Below are positions 1-7,306 of a DNA stretch of 7,607 nt, in pieces. Made by a program: the position numbers and the translations under genes. Position 1 is the stretch's first letter; every line of letters starts with the position of its first letter. The notes beneath the pieces were generated by a model. The model saw nothing but the letters and a program-made list of their open reading frames with translations, was not told the origin of the DNA and ran no database searches. This stretch comes from Chitinophagaceae bacterium (GTDB lineage Bacteria > Bacteroidota > Bacteroidia > Chitinophagales > Chitinophagaceae): assembly GCA_019747455.1 (NCBI GenBank), contig JAIEQT010000180.1:1-7607 (forward strand), given 5' to 3'.

Positions 1-3000
1 ACCCTACGAACCAATATCAACATTACGGTTAAAGACCGAAGCGGACTAGGTATAAAAAAATTAAAAACCCGTTTTACACTTACTCCTCAAATTATGGAGC
101 TTGCCGATCTCGACTTACAAACAAATAAAAGTAGATTGGGGAATTACTATGCCATGAAATATACCGACTTTAAAAACGACTTTAATGATTATATCAATAA
201 AGTGGTTATGGAAGCCCGGTTTACAAATACCAAAGTACATAGTGATGATATAGCTTTTTTTACAAGTGAATTGAAAAATTGGAAAAGAGAAGCCTTACTA
301 ACCGGTAATTTTTTAGGCACTGTTGCCAATTTTAAAGTAACCGGATTAAACGCTCAAATTGGCGCCACTACCACTGCCAGTGGCACACTAACTATGAAGG
401 GCTTGCCAGATATTGATAAAACAAAAATCAGTTTTACGAATGGCACATTAGCTACAAATACTTTCGATCTGAGCCTATTTGCACCATCCCTTCTTCAGGT
501 TACACAACCTAACTTAACTGCGTTAGGTATGATCCTTTATAAAGGTGATTTTAATGGCACTATAAACGATTTTACTACTTCAGGAAATCTATCAACTAAA
601 CTGGGAGGTTTAAAAGCAAATCTCTCTATGCGTTTGCCAACAAAGGGTGAGCCGAGTTATTCCGGATCACTCGAAACCAATCGTTTCAACATTGGTAAAT
701 TTTTGGATATACCATCCATGGGATTAGTTGATTTTAAAGGAAAACTATCAGGGAGTAGTTTTGACTTTTCTAAATTAAAAACAAAGATAGAAGGTGAAAT
801 AAGATCTCTTGACTATAATGATTATACGTATAAGAGCATAGAAGCAAATGGCACTATTCAGAAAAAGTACTTTAAAGGATCACTTGAAGTGGGTGACCCT
901 AATTTAGCTTTTACAAGTGATGTGGAGGTAGACTTCAGTAAGGAACAACCGCTGTTTAATATTGTAGGTGATTTAGCCAAAGCGAATTTACACGTACTTA
1001 ATTTTCTAAAAGATTCCATTCAGTTAGCCGGTTTAATAGACGTAAATTTTACAGGTAGAGATATTGATAACTTTGTTGGCTCAGCAAAATTTCTGAATGC
1101 AGTTATTAGTAATCCAAACACAAAGCTTCGCTTTGATTCCTTAAACCTAAACTCAATTATTAAAAATAATATCAAGTTTTTACATATTGGTAGTAATGAT
1201 TTTAATGCAAGCTTAACTGGTAAATTCAATATTCAAAGCCTACCTGCCAGCTTTGAAGCATTTTTACATAACTATTACCCCAGCTATATACCCCAACCGA
1301 AAAAAACTCCGGAAAACCAGCAATTCCAATTTGAAGTTAATACAGGATATGTAGAGCCGTATATCAAGTTATTTACAAGAAGGTTTTCCGGATTTAATGA
1401 TCTATCCCTCAGGGGTTTGATAGATACAAAAAATAATGCGCTGGTTATTGACGGAAATCTACCATATGCCAAATTCGATCAATATACCGTTACAGGTGTT
1501 AGCCTACAAGGTGCAGGGAACTTAGATTCCTTAAAACTTATTTCACAAATTCAAAATTTCGAACTAGGTGATAGCACAAAGTTTCCGAACTCAACTATTA
1601 ACATAAGATCAAAAAAAGATCACTCCGTAGTTCAAATCAAAACCAGTGCTTCCAATACTTTGAACGAAGCACTCTTATATGCAGATGTATATACGTTAGA
1701 AGATGGTGCCAGAATACAATTCAGGCCATCTTCTTTTGTACTAAATGAAAAAGAATGGTCGATAGAAAAAGCTGGGGAAATTATTATCAGAAAAAATTTA
1801 TTGCATGCACAAAACGTGAAATTCACACAAGGATTTCAAGAATTAACAGTTGAAACAGAGGAAGAAGATGGAGGCAATACAAATAATTTAGTGTTGCGAT
1901 TAAAAAATATAATCATCGGAGACGTAACGTCCTTATTCTTGAAAAAAGAACGCCTGGAAGGACTGGCATCTGGCACTATTCGGCTTAATAATTTCTTTGG
2001 AGATTTTACTGCTGAGGCCGATTTAAAAGCAGAACAATTTAGAATAGATAAGGATTCCATTGGTTTAGTAAATATCAAAGCTGGATACAATAACAAAACC
2101 GGCAAGATACCCTTCAATATAGAATCTCCTAATCAAGGATATAATTTCACCGCAAAAGGATCTTACAATATTAAAGACTCAACCGGCAATGCATTGAGTA
2201 CAGATATAGATCTTAAAAAGTCACAAATCAATATTATTGATCGCTTTTTATCGGATCTATTTACCAATATATCGGGAGAAGCAACCGGCAATCTTTCTAT
2301 TAGTGGCGATATCAATGCGCCAACATTAAAAGGGAATATCAAACTCGTTAAAGCAGGTATGAAGGTTAATTATACCCAGGTATACTATACTATTGATTCA
2401 GCAGAAATAAAATTTGAAGACGACGGTATAAACCTTGGGAAGTTTACTATTAAAGATGCGTTGGGTAATACAGGTACTGTGCAGGGAAAACTGTATGAGA
2501 AAGGTTTTACAAATATGGTTTTTGACTTCGATTTAAATACCCCCAAATTATTATTAATAGATACCAAAGCAAAAGATAACGCACAGTTCTATGGACGTGC
2601 CATCGGTAAAGCGAACTTAAGTTTTAAAGGTCCGGAAACAGGTTGTAAAATGAGTATTGTTGCAGAAGCAAACGATAGCTCACATATTTATATTCCTAAT
2701 ACCGATAGTAAAGAAAGCGCAGCAGCTGATTTTATTGTTTTCAAACAATATGGTACTGAAATGGAAGCTGCCACTAATAAATCTAATTTTAATTTATCCG
2801 TCGACCTGGATGTTACGGCTAATAATAAAGTGATGATTGATGTGATTTTAGATGAACTAACGGGTGATATTATTAAAGCAACTGGTAATGGCCGATTGCG
2901 TATAACTGCAGGAACCAGTGAGCCGCTCACCATAAAAGGTAAGTACAATATCGAACGAGGAAGCTACGATTTTAACTTTCAATCGATACTAAAAAAACCT

Positions 3001-3924
3001 TTTGAACTATTGCCAAATGCGGGTAATTATATAGAGTGGGATGGCGACCCCTTTAAGGCCCAACTTCATATTGACGCACAATACACAGCAGAAAGAGTAT
3101 CATTATCAGATTTAGTTGGTAATAACGTATTTAGTGGAACCGTAAAAGGCTATAGAGGAGATGTTTATGTGGTAGCCGTTTTAAGGAATCAATTAAGTAA
3201 ACCGGATATTAAATTTAAGATCGACTTCCCACAAGGAAGCCCTATAAAAAATGATAATGAATTCAATGCTTTCTTAGGTAGAATAGAAAGAGATGAGAAT
3301 GAAATGTTGAAACAAGTGTCATTTTTAATAGTATTTAATTCTTTCGCTCCAACGGGTGGACAAACAACTGCAAGTACCAATAATGGCCCGAACCCCTACT
3401 CTCTTGAAACTTTAGGCCTAAACACCCTTTCAGGCGCATTAGCAAGTGGCATTAACAGAATGATCTCAGGGTTCTTGTATAAGGTATTTAAAGACCCTAG
3501 TCTAAAATTCGACTTAGGGGCATCATTATACAGCAGTTCAAGCATTTTTGGTTCTGATGGTAGTAGTTTACAGGCTAACAGTAATAGGCTCGATAGATCT
3601 AGAGTAAATTTTAAAGTAGGAAAGTCTTTTCTAAAGAATAACGTAATCGTGACGTTTGGTGGCGATTTTGATTTTAATTTGGGAGCCAGCTCTTCTGTAC
3701 AAAGCGGTAACTTCCAATGGCTACCCGATTTAAATATTGAAATCATTCTTACACAAGATCGTAAGTTACGTGCCATTATCTTCAACAAAAATAGTCTGGA
3801 TATAAGTGGTGCCAACTTCGGCAGGCGTAACCGCCAAGGTGTAAGTATATCATATCGTAAAGATTATGAAAAACTATTTGGCACAAGAGAAAAAGAAATA
3901 ACAGTAGAAATCCCCCCTAAATAA
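1..3924 (+). CDS. tamB: TamB-like translocation/assembly module protein (5'-truncated)
   Basis: This is the C-terminal ~1307 residues of a TamB/DUF490 protein, a long beta-groove protein anchored in the inner membrane that spans the periplasm to a BamA-family outer-membrane partner. The family is implicated in outer-membrane protein assembly and phospholipid transport. The frame is open from base 1, and the residues before the first ATG (base 94) already fit the family, so that ATG is internal; the anchor and roughly 200-250 residues are inferred to lie upstream. Early residues show the Bacteroidetes TamB pattern (DLDLQTNKSRLGNYY, then DDIAFF near residue 83). The middle is repetitive beta-strand sequence rich in G, N, T and D. 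The C-terminal domain (about residues 830-1290) contains YIEWDGDP near residue 1013 and GSPIKNDNEFNAFLGRI from 1079, followed by KQVSFLIVFNSF. It ends with TAA, 21 bp from a convergent gene. No TamA/TamL partner is visible. The family call is firm; the exact cargo is unknown. Confidence 0.93.
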   Translation, partial: TLRTNINITVKDRSGLGIKKLKTRFTLTPQIMELADLDLQTNKSRLGNYYAMKYTDFKNDFNDYINKVVMEARFTNTKVHSDDIAFFTSELKNWKREALLTGNFLGTVANFKVTGLNAQIGATTTASGTLTMKGLPDIDKTKISFTNGTLATNTFDLSLFAPSLLQVTQPNLTALGMILYKGDFNGTINDFTTSGNLSTKLGGLKANLSMRLPTKGEPSYSGSLETNRFNIGKFLDIPSMGLVDFKGKLSGSSFDFSKLKTKIEGEIRSLDYNDYTYKSIEANGTIQKKYFKGSLEVGDPNLAFTSDVEVDFSKEQPLFNIVGDLAKANLHVLNFLKDSIQLAGLIDVNFTGRDIDNFVGSAKFLNAVISNPNTKLRFDSLNLNSIIKNNIKFLHIGSNDFNASLTGKFNIQSLPASFEAFLHNYYPSYIPQPKKTPENQQFQFEVNTGYVEPYIKLFTRRFSGFNDLSLRGLIDTKNNALVIDGNLPYAKFDQYTVTGVSLQGAGNLDSLKLISQIQNFELGDSTKFPNSTINIRSKKDHSVVQIKTSASNTLNEALLYADVYTLEDGARIQFRPSSFVLNEKEWSIEKAGEIIIRKNLLHAQNVKFTQGFQELTVETEEEDGGNTNNLVLRLKNIIIGDVTSLFLKKERLEGLASGTIRLNNFFGDFTAEADLKAEQFRIDKDSIGLVNIKAGYNNKTGKIPFNIESPNQGYNFTAKGSYNIKDSTGNALSTDIDLKKSQINIIDRFLSDLFTNISGEATGNLSISGDINAPTLKGNIKLVKAGMKVNYTQVYYTIDSAEIKFEDDGINLGKFTIKDALGNTGTVQGKLYEKGFTNMVFDFDLNTPKLLLIDTKAKDNAQFYGRAIGKANLSFKGPETGCKMSIVAEANDSSHIYIPNTDSKESAAADFIVFKQYGTEMEAATNKSNFNLSVDLDVTANNKVMIDVILDELTGDIIKATGNGRLRITAGTSEPLTIKGKYNIERGSYDFNFQSILKKPFELLPNAGNYIEWDGDPFKAQLHIDAQYTAERVSLSDLVGNNVFSGTVKGYRGDVYVVAVLRNQLSKPDIKFKIDFPQGSPIKNDNEFNAFLGRIERDENEMLKQVSFLIVFNSFAPTGGQTTASTNNGPNPYSLETLGLNTLSGALASGINRMISGFLYKVFKDPSLKFDLGASLYSSSSIFGSDGSSLQANSNRLDRSRVNFKVGKSFLKNNVIVTFGGDFDFNLGASSSVQSGNFQWLPDLNIEIILTQDRKLRAIIFNKNSLDISGANFGRRNRQGVSISYRKDYEKLFGTREKEITVEIPPK

Positions 3925-3945
3925 TTATTGCTATACCTGATACCC

Positions 3946-5472
3946 TTATCCCCTATATCCTCTCATCCTATACACGTAAAAATATCTTACAACAGCACCA
4001 CTTCTTATCTGATCAATGATAATAGGTTTTTCAACCTCCCGAAACCACTTACTATATGCTTCCAATACATCAACCGGTAAATTAGAGGGAACTATTAAGT
4101 AAGCATCTTGATTAGTGTTTAGTTTCGGACGGTCTTTATTCAACCAAACAAATTGATGTAAATCGGTTAATTCACCCATACCGATCACGTTCATCTTTAA
4201 TGGTCTGGCTACATAAAATTCAATATGTGCTCCGGGAAACCATTTGTTGGTTATAATCGGGGTATTCGGTGTCATTATTTTTTCATCAATATCTTTTTTA
4301 TGTAAAGAATCAAAAGATATAGAAAAATCTTTCCAACCGCTTAGATCCAATGTAGGACAGTATTCGCCGTAGTTTTCTTTTGCCTGACTCCCAAAATTTC
4401 TTGGAGCAAGTTTTACTAAAGCAGTAGCAGCAATCAATGCAGAAATGATAAACCCAAAAGCTATCCCAATACTAATCGGCATAAGCCTTTTTGTATTTTT
4501 ATCGAGCCATAAAGCTGCTAAAAAAAATAAAGGAATAAATGCGGGTCCACTCCAATGAGGTAGCGTAGGATTTCGCAAAGCAACTCCCCAAAATACGAAT
4601 AACATAGGGATACTCATGCTGAATATCCATACCTTAATCCGGCTTTGTCGAAACCGAAGACTCCCACGTAAAAAACTAATAATGGCAATAATTATTAGTA
4701 CATATACAATAGGATTTTGATAAGCAAGCTCTCCTAATAATTCTCTCCCGAAAGATTCAATATCTAATCCACTATGTGTTACTCTACCCGAATGAAACTT
4801 GTAAGTAATAAAATCGTTTTGGATATTCCAATATAAAACAGGCAAAAGGCATAATAAACTAAGAATACCTGCTACATATACTCTTGGATTCTGTAACCAA
4901 TCTCTTCGTTTTATAAGAATAAATAAACCAAACCCAACCCATAAAAACAATCCATGTACTTTACATAGAGCAGCCAACCCGATAAGTAAACCTAGTACCA
5001 GCCATGTACTCCAGCTATTCACTTCATTTCTTTTTTGTATGATATACACCATCACATATAAAGCCGCAGTATAAAAAGGCATTTGAGGAGAATCGGGTAA
5101 AATGAAAAAGCCTGCAATAAATGTAGTGTATATAGAAGCTGTATATAGTAAAGCGGAATACCACCCCACTCGTTCGTTACTTATCAGTTTGCCTGTTTTA
5201 AAAATAAACCAAGTACTTATAGCCGCGCATAACACACTACCCAATCGAATAGATAGCTCAGATACCCAGTTCAAATTAAAAGTAGTAAATCGTATAAGCA
5301 ACCCTACCATAGGTGGGTGGTCGAAGTAATTCCAATCAGGTCGTATGGCGTAAGTCCAATAGTAAACTTCATCATTACCTAACTCCAGAAAAGGGCTTAC
5401 AGCCAGTTTTATGCAGGCAGCAATAATGATTAGTAAAACTGTTTTACGCGTATAGGTATTTGTTAAAGCCAT
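3946..5472 (-). CDS. GT39/ArnT-like membrane glycosyltransferase
   Basis: This is a 508-residue polytopic protein of the dolichyl-phosphate-mannose / ArnT-like glycosyltransferase superfamily (GT39, PMT_2 type). Such enzymes transfer a sugar from a polyprenyl-phosphate carrier to an acceptor on the periplasmic face of the inner membrane. After TM1 (about 11-29) comes the diagnostic first periplasmic loop, LGNDEVYYW, with the acidic D34-E35 pair expected to be catalytic, then DHPP at 51-54. LPDSP (125-129) and LPHWSGPAF (from 304) match further conserved family positions. About ten hydrophobic segments run to roughly residue 355, followed by a ~150-residue C-terminal soluble domain. The start at 5472 was chosen because TM1 and the loop motif sit at the usual distance from it. 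An in-frame ATG at 5580 would add 36 unconserved residues and overlap the divergent gene. Length is normal for the family. Donor sugar and acceptor (lipid, glycan or protein) cannot be told from sequence. Confidence 0.9.
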   Translation of the reverse strand: MALTNTYTRKTVLLIIIAACIKLAVSPFLELGNDEVYYWTYAIRPDWNYFDHPPMVGLLIRFTTFNLNWVSELSIRLGSVLCAAISTWFIFKTGKLISNERVGWYSALLYTASIYTTFIAGFFILPDSPQMPFYTAALYVMVYIIQKRNEVNSWSTWLVLGLLIGLAALCKVHGLFLWVGFGLFILIKRRDWLQNPRVYVAGILSLLCLLPVLYWNIQNDFITYKFHSGRVTHSGLDIESFGRELLGELAYQNPIVYVLIIIAIISFLRGSLRFRQSRIKVWIFSMSIPMLFVFWGVALRNPTLPHWSGPAFIPLFFLAALWLDKNTKRLMPISIGIAFGFIISALIAATALVKLAPRNFGSQAKENYGEYCPTLDLSGWKDFSISFDSLHKKDIDEKIMTPNTPIITNKWFPGAHIEFYVARPLKMNVIGMGELTDLHQFVWLNKDRPKLNTNQDAYLIVPSNLPVDVLEAYSKWFREVEKPIIIDQIRSGAVVRYFYVYRMRGYRG

Positions 5473-5557
5473 CTTAAAGTGTAAAATTAGCCAAAAAAAG
5501 ATGCAGTTGCCTGTAAGTGGTAGATGCTGATTAACGTATGTATCAAAAATCAAACCA
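5473..5557. promoter_or_regulatory. Divergent intergenic region with the likely promoters of both flanking genes
   Basis: These 85 bp separate the start of the glycosyltransferase (leftward) from the start of the barrel-DM13-YceI operon (rightward), so promoters for both should lie here or just inside. Read leftward, TAATTTTA near 5481-5490 is a 5-of-6 match to the Bacteroidetes -7 element TAnnTTTG, but no TTG is found at the expected ~19 nt upstream. Read rightward, a TTG at 5507-5509 has no good -7 partner at the right spacing. No Shine-Dalgarno sequence precedes either ATG; both follow A/T-rich DNA, as is normal in this phylum. No operator-like palindrome was seen. The role is inferred from gene arrangement; the exact sites are uncertain. 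Confidence 0.35.
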
Positions 5558-6271
5558 ATGAATACAATAAGGTTACTCACTGCAGCACTTTTAATCTCTA
5601 CAGGATTGCTCGCACAGCAAAAAAGAACTACTTCGCTACTCGATCTTGGCGTTGGCGTTGGAAATAATCAGCAATTAGTGTCCGCTTCCTGGGTTCATTA
5701 TTGGGGCATTGGGAAAAAACAGAACTTTAAGTTAGGTGTTGGGGCTCGTTTCAATAGTTCATTGGCAACAGATAAATATTACGAAACTGCTGATGCAAGA
5801 TTAACAAGCGGTAAAACCGGCCCCGGTGTTTTATTCGCTGAAAACATACCTGCTAATATCGATAGTTTTTTTGTTGGCAAGCCACAAATAAATGCACTCA
5901 ATATATCATTCAATAGCGAATATCAATTTTCTCCTAAATGGAGTGCCGGTATTAATATCGATGTAATTGGCTTTAGTTTTGGAGCACAAAAAACAGGTAT
6001 TTATATCCATAATGGTTCTACTAGTTTAGTACAAGCCAAACCAACAGCTTTCGATCTTTTACTGGTGAGTGATAATGATTTAGGCAGTTTAAACAGCGAG
6101 TTTTTCATAAGATATAAGGTTGATAAAAAATGGAGTATCCGCGCCGGCACTTCATTCCTTTTCAATGAGTATAGAACAAATACAAAGGTTCAAGTACAGA
6201 ACGGTATAGAGAACGACAGATTCCGACATAAGTCGTTGTATGGATTAATAGCCCTTTCCTATCATTTTTAA
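5558..6271 (+). CDS. Small outer-membrane beta-barrel protein, function unknown
   Basis: This 237-residue exported protein begins with a clear signal peptide: MNTIRL, a hydrophobic core, and a likely cut after A19 (GLLA before QQK). The mature part shows alternating polar/hydrophobic strands with aromatic girdle residues, such as SASWVHYWGIG, FKLGVGARF and WSAGINIDVIGFSFG, consistent with an 8-10 strand barrel. The last strand, LYGLIALSYHF, ends in a terminal Phe, the usual beta-signal recognised by the BAM machinery. No TonB box, plug, OmpA peptidoglycan-binding domain or enzymatic motif is visible. It is first of three co-directional genes, with its stop only 9 nt before the DM13 gene, so co-transcription is likely. 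ATG 5558 is chosen because it starts the signal peptide directly. It could be a porin, a scaffold for its neighbours or a lipid-handling barrel; sequence alone does not decide. I recognise the fold class, not a named family. Confidence 0.82.
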   Translation: MNTIRLLTAALLISTGLLAQQKRTTSLLDLGVGVGNNQQLVSASWVHYWGIGKKQNFKLGVGARFNSSLATDKYYETADARLTSGKTGPGVLFAENIPANIDSFFVGKPQINALNISFNSEYQFSPKWSAGINIDVIGFSFGAQKTGIYIHNGSTSLVQAKPTAFDLLLVSDNDLGSLNSEFFIRYKVDKKWSIRAGTSFLFNEYRTNTKVQVQNGIENDRFRHKSLYGLIALSYHF

Positions 6272-6280
6272 ATTATTGAT

Positions 6281-6739
6281 ATGCACGCAATTAAGTTCAA
6301 CTTTAGTTTACTTAAAATACTGATCGGAATTACGATCAGTACATTAACCTTGTCATGCCAAAAAGATACAGCAGTTACAACCGAAAATATTAGTAGCAGT
6401 GCTCCTGCACGAGATACTATATTGATCAATACAGCATTACAAATGGGTGTATTCGTTAACGGCGTACATACAACTTCAGGCAATGTACTTTGGTTAAGAA
6501 CATCTGGAAAAGATTCCTTGTATTTAACCAATTTCAAGACAGATGCGGGACCAGATCTAAAAGTGTATTTATCAACAGATAGCAGAGCAAGCAGTTTTGT
6601 AAACCTGGGTGATCTTAAAGCCTTTACCGGTAATCAATATTACCCGATTCCGGCAGGTAAAGAACCCACTGATTATAAATATGTGCTAATTTGGTGTCAA
6701 CGATATAGTGTATTATTTGGTAGCGCAGAACTCAAATAA
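6281..6739 (+). CDS. DM13-domain lipoprotein (predicted redox domain)
   Basis: This 152-residue protein has a lipoprotein signal peptide (hydrophobic 8-24, lipobox-like TLSC with Cys26) and one DM13 domain filling residues ~52-152. The DM13 hallmarks are all present: a G-x-V opening, LYLTNFKTDAGPDLKVYLS (80-98), VNLGDLKAFTGNQYYPIP (107-124), YVLIWCQRYSVLFGSAEL near the end. Cys139 in the WC motif is the conserved family cysteine and the only one in the mature protein besides the lipidated Cys26. Comparative work on animal DM13/DOMON proteins predicted an electron-transfer role around that cysteine; biochemical proof is thin. After Cys26 comes Q-K-D, similar to the QKDDE-type export signal of surface lipoproteins in Capnocytophaga, so surface exposure is plausible. 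The -3 lipobox position is Thr rather than the common Leu, a mild deviation. It sits 9 nt after the barrel gene and 1 nt before the YceI gene, implying co-expression. Confidence 0.9.
   Translation: MHAIKFNFSLLKILIGITISTLTLSCQKDTAVTTENISSSAPARDTILINTALQMGVFVNGVHTTSGNVLWLRTSGKDSLYLTNFKTDAGPDLKVYLSTDSRASSFVNLGDLKAFTGNQYYPIPAGKEPTDYKYVLIWCQRYSVLFGSAELK
6318..6341 (+). repeat. Perfect 9-bp inverted repeat inside the DM13 signal-peptide codons
   Basis: The arms TACTGATCG (6318-6326) and CGATCAGTA (6333-6341) are exact reverse complements separated by 6 nt (GAATTA). In mRNA this would form a stable stem-loop about 37 nt after the start codon; in DNA it resembles a two-fold symmetric binding site. 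It lies within codons for residues ~13-21 of the lipoprotein signal peptide. The repeat is seen directly; any function is inference. A 9-bp perfect hairpin with a short loop is expected less than about once by chance in a window of this size. Confidence 0.6.
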
Positions 6740-6740
6740 A

Positions 6741-7250
6741 ATGAAAAACAAACTACTATTATTTTTTTTAACGCTAGTTTACTTCCAAGCTATAGATGCG
6801 CAATCTGCAGTAACTTTTAGTATTAATAATTTTGGTATTGCTACAAAAGGAACCTTAGGCGATTTAAAAACCAAAATTAGCTGGAATCCGCAAAACCTTG
6901 CTGCATCTAGCTTACAAGCTACCGTATCTACCGCTACTATCAATACCGGTATTCAGGCTAGAGACAATCATTTGAAGAAATCCAGCTATTTTGACGTTGC
7001 TAATTTTCCAACTATTTCCATGGCGAGTACAGTCATTAAGCAACAAGCCGAGAATATATATTTGTTTGAAAGAGTACTTACTATTAAAGGCAAGAGCGAA
7101 AAAATACAATTTCCTTTTACTGTAAAAAAAATCGAAACCGGTAATTTGTTTGAAGGTAGTTTCGAGATTAATCGCCGCGATTTTAATGTGGGTGGAAGTA
7201 GTTTATCTTTATCTGATAAAGTACGGGTGCAACTAAGAGTAAGTTATTGA
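6741..7250 (+). CDS. YceI-family periplasmic lipocalin-like protein
   Basis: This 169-residue secreted YceI-family protein has a signal peptide (MKNKLLLFF core, likely cut after A20, IDA before QS). The mature protein matches the family from end to end: V-T-F-S-I-N-N-F-G opening strand, the signature INTGIQARDNHLKKSSYFDV (67-86) with FPTI following, LTIKGKSEKIQFPF (113-126), and F-x-I-N-R-R-D-F-N-V-G-G (141-152) before the closing strand. YceI proteins form an extended lipocalin barrel that binds long isoprenoid chains such as polyprenyl or quinone-like molecules, and many are periplasmic. The start at 6741 is preferred over an in-frame ATG at 6708 because it gives a clean signal peptide and lies one base after the DM13 stop (TAA-A-ATG), a spacing typical of translational coupling. 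It is last of three genes; its TGA is the first unit of a tandem octamer repeat. The ligand is unknown. Confidence 0.93.
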   Translation: MKNKLLLFFLTLVYFQAIDAQSAVTFSINNFGIATKGTLGDLKTKISWNPQNLAASSLQATVSTATINTGIQARDNHLKKSSYFDVANFPTISMASTVIKQQAENIYLFERVLTIKGKSEKIQFPFTVKKIETGNLFEGSFEINRRDFNVGGSSLSLSDKVRVQLRVSY

Positions 7251-7274
7251 GTTACTAAGTTATTAGGTTATTGA
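7243..7274. repeat. Four tandem octamers (GTTAYTRR) spanning the yceI-like stop codon
   Basis: Four head-to-tail 8-bp units, 7243-7250, 7251-7258, 7259-7266 and 7267-7274, share GTTA and then end TTGA, CTAA, TTAG and TTGA. Each ends in a stop triplet (TGA, TAA, TAG, TGA). Because the period is 8, these stops fall in all three forward frames. The first unit supplies the real stop of the YceI-family gene. Seen directly; origin by slippage or as part of a mobile repeat is inference. Confidence 0.75.
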
Positions 7275-7306
7275 GTAGGTCACCCTGAGCGGAGTCGAAG
7301 CCTACT
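7274..7306. terminator. REP-like hairpin between convergent genes, possible terminator
   Basis: The arms AGTAGG (7274-7279) and CCTACT (7301-7306) are perfectly complementary, with a G-U pair possible outside. They enclose a 21-nt loop carrying the core CCCTGAGCGGAGTCGAAG. I recall this core as a common intergenic repeat in Bacteroidetes and other bacteria, usually closed by a CACCCT/AGGGTG stem; here the closing stem differs. Lying between convergent stop codons, it may end transcription from both sides. Only the rightward direction has a weak T-rich tail (TTCTTACTT), so terminator function is uncertain. The right arm contains the aroQ stop codon (TAG read leftward, 7304-7302). Confidence 0.5.

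Noticed and set aside
94..96. First in-frame ATG of the TamB frame taken as the gene start
   Set aside because: The frame is open back to base 1 and the preceding 31 residues read as normal TamB beta-strand sequence, so the gene begins upstream of the window.
3595..3602. TAGATCTA palindrome within tamB
   Set aside because: An 8-bp palindrome is expected by chance in a window this size, and it lies inside conserved coding sequence.
3396..3815. 139-codon leftward open frame inside tamB
   Set aside because: It is antisense to the conserved TamB C-terminal domain, its product resembles no family I know, and it looks like a frame shadow in AT-rich coding DNA. Other antisense frames in tamB were rejected for the same reason.
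5102..5329. 75-codon rightward open frame inside the glycosyltransferase gene
   Set aside because: It lies opposite conserved GT39 transmembrane and catalytic-loop codons and has no recognisable domain.
5481..5536. A complete Bacteroidetes-type -33/-7 promoter in the divergent region
   Set aside because: Only a partial -7-like match was found leftward and an isolated TTG rightward; neither pair has the right spacing, so no exact promoter is called.
5473..5580. Extended N-terminus for the glycosyltransferase from ATG 5580
   Set aside because: The extra 36 residues would overlap the signal-peptide codons of the divergent barrel gene and occupy its promoter space; starting at 5472 puts TM1 and the catalytic D-E loop at family-typical positions.
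5645..5662. Short GGCGTT direct repeat in the barrel gene
   Set aside because: Two and a bit hexamer copies encode an ordinary G-V-G-V-G beta-strand stretch and need no further explanation.
6708..6740. Longer YceI-family product starting at ATG 6708
   Set aside because: It would overlap the conserved C-terminus of the DM13 gene and put 11 polar residues before the signal peptide; ATG 6741 begins the signal peptide directly.
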